A stretch of 64,000 nucleotides of DNA from Sindora glabra (taxonomy: Eukaryota; Streptophyta; Magnoliopsida; Fabales; Fabaceae). Positions 60,702 through 64,000 of this stretch are shown piece after piece. Below the pieces are notes generated by a model. The model did not search any database and had not been told where the DNA came from. It saw only the letters and a list, made by a program, of their open reading frames with translations. The first letter of the stretch is position 1. The number at the start of each line of letters is the position of its first letter. The stretch lies in assembly GCA_020226215.1 (NCBI GenBank), contig CM035236.1, positions 49,227,057 to 49,291,056 on the forward strand. Reading direction: 5' to 3'. The translations under genes were made by a program, and so were the position numbers.

Positions 60702-60868
60702 AAAGAAAAAAAAAGAGAACTTTGTCTAGCTAAAGACGTTAAAGAAGGGCGGCTACTTAGGAGGCAACCCAAGACTTCTTTCTCTACTCATTTCTTTTCT
60801 TCTGACTTATTTAAGCACACATCGCACAACATTTTTCACTTACAATTTCAGTTTTCATCATTCTCATC
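60702..60868 (+). promoter_or_regulatory. Post-pol leader with splice-acceptor-like tract
   Basis: It contains CTTAGGAGGCAACCCAAG (60750-60768), a motif I recall as common just after pol in Athila elements. A pyrimidine-rich run ending in CAATTTCAG at 60851 follows, 17 nt before the ATG of the next frame. It is interpreted as a 3' splice site for a subgenomic mRNA. Confidence 0.4.
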
Positions 60869-61417
60869 ATGGAGGAATCCCTTGTAAAGCTTAAAAGCAG
60901 ATTCCTTACTCTTCCCAAAGATGTGCTCAAGAAAATCTACAATTGTCGATTTGAAAGAATGAAGGCATTTAAGCATTTGGGTCTTCCCGAGGATATACGT
61001 TAGATTATTGAAGCTAAGGTACATTTAACAGGTGAGTTTAATGAATCATTTGTTAGACGTATGCCAAGTATAGGAAGAAGTTCTTACTCTAAAAAGAGAA
61101 GAGCTAAAAGAATGAGAGTCTGCCATAAGTGTGCAAGGTGGAATTGTAATAAGCTCTGTAGGAATAAAGGAATGATTTCAGTAAATTGAGAGGACAAAAT
61201 CCGATTCATAAAGGATAGACTAAGTAAAGAGTCATTGGATGACATCATTCAAACTCTTGAGACGCATCCTAGTGGAGATGTTCATGCTGTTCTTCTTGAT
61301 TTAATGAACTTATTCAATACAGAAAAGGAACGCTACAGTCTTGGGGATCTGACTGTAAAAGACCCTGTTTGCCAGTTTATAAGAAAATTGGATGGGAAGC
61401 AAATCCTCGGCTCATAG
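60869..61417 (+). pseudogene. Basic Cys-rich frame of unknown function (two in-frame stops)
   Basis: One frame of 183 codons starts at the ATG 60869 (MEESLVKLKSRFLTLPKDVL) and carries stops at codon 45 (61001-61003) and codon 107 (61187-61189). The centre has a basic run (residues 75-83, KKRRAKRMR) followed by VCHKCARWNCNKLC, a CX2CX4CX3C cluster at 85-97, suggesting nucleic-acid binding. The C-terminal part (SLDDIIQTLETHPSGDVHAV, LLDLMNLF) looks helical. A basic stretch leading directly into CXXC also occurs in small cysteine-rich nucleic-acid-binding proteins of some plant RNA viruses; that relation is my inference only. It has no membrane segment, so it is not an env-like protein. It lies in sense orientation between pol and the LOG-like frame. 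Confidence 0.6.
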
Positions 61418-61759
61418 AATCCGTTTAAGCCGTTACTGAACGAAAAATCAGAGGAAGATGTGAGCCACAATCACAACTACTGTACATATTAATGTTTGTC
61501 TGCTTTACTTTTCCTTTATCTTTATATCTTTACAGCTGCTTTTTAACTTTCTGTACATTTCTTTTCTTTTTAAGTTTACCTTTTCAGCAACTTTTTGACT
61601 TTCTTTACATTCCGTATTCTACTTTGTTCACGCCATTATTACACTTGTCAGTTGTGCACAGCATTTTTTTATCTTTTTCTGATATTATCTGATTTGCGTG
61701 ATTTCTTTGTTTCTGCTTTTGTATTATAAGAATGCATTTCAGCAATTACACTTTGCAAA
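61418..61759 (+). promoter_or_regulatory. Pyrimidine-rich spacer with splice-acceptor-like end
   Basis: About 340 nt are dominated by T and C, with CAG/TTTACAG words at several points, and end in GAATGCATTTCAG at 61730-61742, 17 nt before the ATG of the LOG-like frame. The arrangement mirrors those before gag and the Cys-rich frame. It is interpreted as a 3' splice site region. The open frame 61492-61692 in it is only a product of the T/C bias. Confidence 0.45.
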
Positions 61760-62383
61760 ATGTCTGAAGGTGAGAGTAAAGAAGAGGAAGAGGTTGAGAA
61801 ACCATCAAAATGTAGATTTAAATCTATCTGTGTGTTTGGTGAATCTTATGCTAGAAAGAATGAAGAATTTCTGACAGTAGCAACTGAATTTGGTCATGCA
61901 TTAGCTGCTAGAAAGATTGCCTGTGTGTATGGAGGAGGGCTCAATAGCTTAAAAGGAAGTGCAACATTTTCTGCCTACATCAGAGGAAGCAAAATACTGA
62001 GTATCCTTGTGAATGGTTTAGATGATAAGAAATACGCCATTGGTAAAACATTAAAGGTTTCAAACTTGCCTGAACGTATTAGATGTATGCTTTACAGTGC
62101 TGAAGCCTTTATTGCTTTACCTGGTGGTTTAGAAGCATTAGATGGAATTTCTAGCATTGCATATTGGATTAACTTGAACTTTCATCAGAAGTCAGTAGGT
62201 TTATTAAATGTTAATGATTTTTATGATAGTTTGCTGTCTTTTTTAGATCAAGCTGTGGAACAAGGATTCATACCCCAAGCGACTCGCTGTGCCATAATGT
62301 CTGCCTCAATTGCTGATCAACTGATTGACCAACTACAAGGCTATATACATAAACCAGATCCATTAGTGAAAAAGATAGATTGA
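61760..62383 (+). CDS. LOG-like protein carried by the retrotransposon
   Basis: LOG enzymes (cytokinin riboside 5'-monophosphate phosphoribohydrolases) release active cytokinin bases in the plant cytosol. This uninterrupted 207-codon frame starts at ATG 61760 (A at -3) with an acidic leader (residues 1-17, MSEGESKEEEEVEKPSK). Then come SICVFGES (22-29), VYGGGLNSLKGSA (56-68, the glycine-rich nucleotide fold), PERIRCMLYSAEAFIALPGG (104-123) and KSVGLLNVNDFYDSLLSFLD (144-163), with a typical C-terminus (GFIPQATRCAIMSASIADQL). Length fits plant LOGs, about 210-220. The hallmark PGGxGTxxE reads PGGLEALDG (121-129): the second Gly, Thr and Glu are lost, so the known reaction is unlikely. There are no introns, unlike host LOG genes, suggesting capture from mRNA. 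It is open while gag-pol is broken many times. Confidence 0.85.
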   Translation: MSEGESKEEEEVEKPSKCRFKSICVFGESYARKNEEFLTVATEFGHALAARKIACVYGGGLNSLKGSATFSAYIRGSKILSILVNGLDDKKYAIGKTLKVSNLPERIRCMLYSAEAFIALPGGLEALDGISSIAYWINLNFHQKSVGLLNVNDFYDSLLSFLDQAVEQGFIPQATRCAIMSASIADQLIDQLQGYIHKPDPLVKKID

Positions 62384-62530
62384 CAATCTCCAACCAGCAG
62401 TCAGAAGCATGAGCCCGACATTACTCTCCGGTTGTAACTTTCTTTACTTTTATGGTTTTACTCCCAAAATTTCTTTTATGTGTGAGTTGCTTATGCATTT
62501 CCTTTTAATAAACCCTTTTTGCTAATCTAC

Positions 62531-62574
62531 TGAAGACATTGGGGACAATGTCTACACTAAGTGTATGGGGGAAT
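62531..62574 (+). promoter_or_regulatory. Internal polypurine-like module 1
   Basis: TGAAGACATTGGGGACAATG is followed by CTAAGTGTATGGGGGAAT (62557-62574). The same pairing, GAAGAC... then CTAAGTGTGGGGGAAT, recurs just before the 3' LTR at 63843-63874. The motif may prime extra plus strands. Confidence 0.5.
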
Positions 62575-63193
62575 AAAAATAAAAAAAAAATTAAAAAAAA
62601 TTTAAAATTTTTTTACTTTTTAGGATTTTTTGGTAGTAAAACCATGAGATTTATATATAAAAAAAAGGGATGGCCGAGTAAAGATTTATTTTCTGCTCTT
62701 GATACGCATCCTAAAAAAAATATAAAAATAAAAAAAATATATATATATTTTCCTGCTTATTAGGTTCTTTTCAATAATTTTAAAAGATTTCATAGCATGA
62801 TTGAACAACTTTCTTACTTCTTAGAATTGATGGGTTTAGTAATGGATTTTGAGTTGGAAACCTTTAACCGTGAGATTTTGAGCCTACTTGTTGAATCAGT
62901 ATTATATTTCTTGTATGTGATATTCACCTGTTAAGTTGTCACTCTAGAACTTGCATAAAATCTGGTTGAGATTACAATTTATATGCATACTCAAATATGA
63001 TAAAGGCATTTTTTTTCTCAATTAGAACCAAATAGCCAGCCCTGTAGTTTTACCATTGATAAATCCCTTTAAGCCTGATTAACCGTTTCTTTGTTTTAAC
63101 CCATTAATATGTCATTTAATGAAATATCAATTGTCTTTACTTAACCCTAGGGATTAGTAGAGTATTTGAATCTTTGAACAATGAGTTTTTAAC

Positions 63194-63207
63194 AAAGTGT
63201 GGGGGAA
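63194..63207 (+). promoter_or_regulatory. Internal polypurine-like module 2
   Basis: AAGTGTGGGGGAAT is identical over 14 bases to the terminal purine tract at 63861-63874. Confidence 0.5.
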
Positions 63208-63246
63208 TATGTATTATTAACTTCAAAGTTGCAAGAGTTTTCTTTC

Positions 63247-63330
63247 AAAAAAAAAAAAAAAGAAAGAAAGAAAAAAAAATAGTTCAAAAAAAATATATAA
63301 AAAAATAAAAAATAAAAAAAGAGAAAAAGA
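63247..63330 (+). repeat. A-rich low-complexity tract
   Basis: Runs of A, GAAAGAAAG and AAAAATAAAAAATAAAA extend over about 85 bp, purine-only in large part, within the 3' untranslated region. Confidence 0.8.
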
Positions 63331-63860
63331 AGAATAGAGAAATTGATGTGTACTTGAATTTGAATCGTGGGCTGCTATGTTGAGATAAAATTATTTAGAG
63401 ATTACCCATATTTTAATTGCTTTATTAATTTCTCTCCTTACTTCAGCCTTTCATATCTCTGTTTAATCTTTCCTTTACCTTGGCCTCATTACAACCCTTA
63501 ATAAGACCTTTTGATTTGAAGTATACATGTAAATCAGGTAGTGGAGATTGAGAATTTTTGCAAGCCTATGGTAGTGCAATCTTTGATAGGATGAATTTGA
63601 GTGAAACACTTGCCCATAAACACTTGAGAGAGGAAGAGTTGCAGTGATTATATCATTCTGGTTCAATCCTTCTCAAATGAAGTTGCAATCCCTTTTTGGT
63701 TTTATATGTCAAGATTTGTTGATTCATGAATGCTATGATATCTTTGTACTTTAATTATCTTTCTTATTTTTTTTTTACTTTTTATCTCATGGATAAATTA
63801 GTATTAGTATTAGTATTAGTTTTCTTCTGTTTTGTATTTGTCCGAAGACGTCCAAAAGCT

Positions 63861-63874
63861 AAGTGTGGGGGAAT
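63861..63874 (+). promoter_or_regulatory. Polypurine tract before the 3' LTR
   Basis: AAGTGTGGGGGAAT ends two bases before the 3' LTR start (TGATACG at 63876). The RNase H-resistant purine tract primes plus-strand DNA synthesis at the LTR edge. Confidence 0.75.
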
Positions 63875-63875
63875 T

Positions 63876-64000
63876 TGATACGTAAAATATTTACATATTT
63901 ATTTTCCCTTATATGGTGCATTTTTGGATGTTATCTTGTTTAATTTAATAAATTTAGTTGCATTTTGTGAATGAGTCTTGAATTTGAAATGAAATCAAAT
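63876..64000 (+). repeat. 3' LTR of the Athila-type element (partial)
   Basis: The first 125 bp align without gaps to 52253-52377 with three substitutions (near the TTTATTTTCCCTTATATGG stretch and GTTTAATTTAATAAAT). The remaining 1.4 kb lies beyond the window. Confidence 0.9.

Larger units (their letters stand above)
62384..63860 (+). other. 3' untranslated region of the Athila element
   Basis: Non-coding and AT-rich. It holds two internal copies of the polypurine-type motif (62559-62574, 63194-63207), an A-rich low-complexity run at 63247-63330 and a KKIKK-type accidental frame (62539-62763). No coding region is supported on either strand. Confidence 0.6.
52253..64000 (+). mobile_element. 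Athila-type Ty3/gypsy LTR retrotransposon with two extra ORFs (3' end beyond window)
   Basis: Order: 5' LTR (52253-53817), tRNA-Asp primer-binding site (53824-53841), gag, protease, RT, RNase H, integrase (to 60701), a Cys-rich frame (60869-61417), a LOG-like frame (61760-62383), a purine tract (63861-63874), and the first 125 bp of the 3' LTR (63876-64000). Those 125 bp differ from the 5' LTR at three positions, suggesting a fairly recent insertion, although the sample is small. Lineage: the tRNA-Asp site, the CX2CX3HX4C knuckle, protease DLGAS and the RT/integrase sequence style fit Athila. Athila usually carries an env-like frame after pol; here other frames occupy that place. gag-pol has three stops, a frameshift and a nested solo LTR, and its 3' tail has a fourth stop, so it is not autonomous now. 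Confidence 0.92.

Noticed and set aside
61492..61692. A 66-codon hydrophobic frame that might be an env-like membrane protein.
   Set aside because: It is a translation of the T/C-rich tract upstream of the LOG-like frame. The composition explains the hydrophobicity, and the tract fits a splice acceptor region better.
62539..62763. Lys/Ile-rich 74-codon frame after the LOG-like gene.
   Set aside because: Made of A-runs in the 3' untranslated region; no recognisable protein character.

Overview
This is a gene-poor, extremely AT-rich stretch of a flowering-plant (probably eudicot) nuclear genome. The evidence is the density and type of transposable elements: Ty3/gypsy Athila and Tat lineages, Copia-like LTR relics, a hAT element, CACTA-like elements, Helitron remnants and palindromic MITEs. 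Protein matches and lineage names come from memory of family motifs, not from searches. I found no intact ordinary host gene, rRNA, tRNA or CRISPR array.

Layout. 1-2.4 kb: CACTA-like subterminal repeats and a 1.73-kb CACTA-like element. 2.4-14.1 kb: a decayed Tat-type Ty3 element whose gag seems split by about 9 kb of nested LTR material, including a candidate 4.6-kb solo LTR (5008-9615). 15.3-16.9 kb: another CACTA-like copy. 17-19.3 kb: near-featureless AT-rich DNA. 20.2-22.7 kb: a minus-strand solo LTR flanked by TATAT. 24.6-29.0 kb: a Helitron helicase pseudogene, two unidentified coding-like fragments and a CTAG-T Helitron-type 3' end. 30.0-36.0 kb: an orphan hAT end, then a 5.16-kb hAT transposon with TIRs, a 7/8-matching 8-bp target duplication and a broken transposase. 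36.2-39.1 kb: a tRNA-like (SINE) relic and gene-like scraps. 39.8-43.1 kb: two CACTA-like copies in the opposite orientation. 44.6-52.2 kb: LTR relics cut by a 1.67-kb solo LTR with a perfect duplication.

The main item is a young-looking Athila-type Ty3/gypsy retrotransposon from 52253 past the window end. It has a 1565-bp 5' LTR, a primer-binding site matching tRNA-Asp, a gag-pol frame (zinc knuckle, protease, reverse transcriptase, RNase H, integrase) broken by three stops, one frameshift and a 1445-bp nested solo LTR, with a fourth stop near its 3' end, and the start of the 3' LTR. Where Athila elements usually carry an env-like frame, it carries two other sense-strand frames: a basic, cysteine-rich frame with two stops, and an uninterrupted 207-codon frame related to LONELY GUY (LOG) cytokinin-activating enzymes, with the catalytic motif changed. 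The gag, Cys-rich and LOG-like start codons each lie 14-17 nt after a pyrimidine-rich tract ending in TTTCAG or TTTTCAG, which suggests spliced (subgenomic) mRNAs for each frame. This gene-carrying Athila variant is the best candidate for an undescribed system here.
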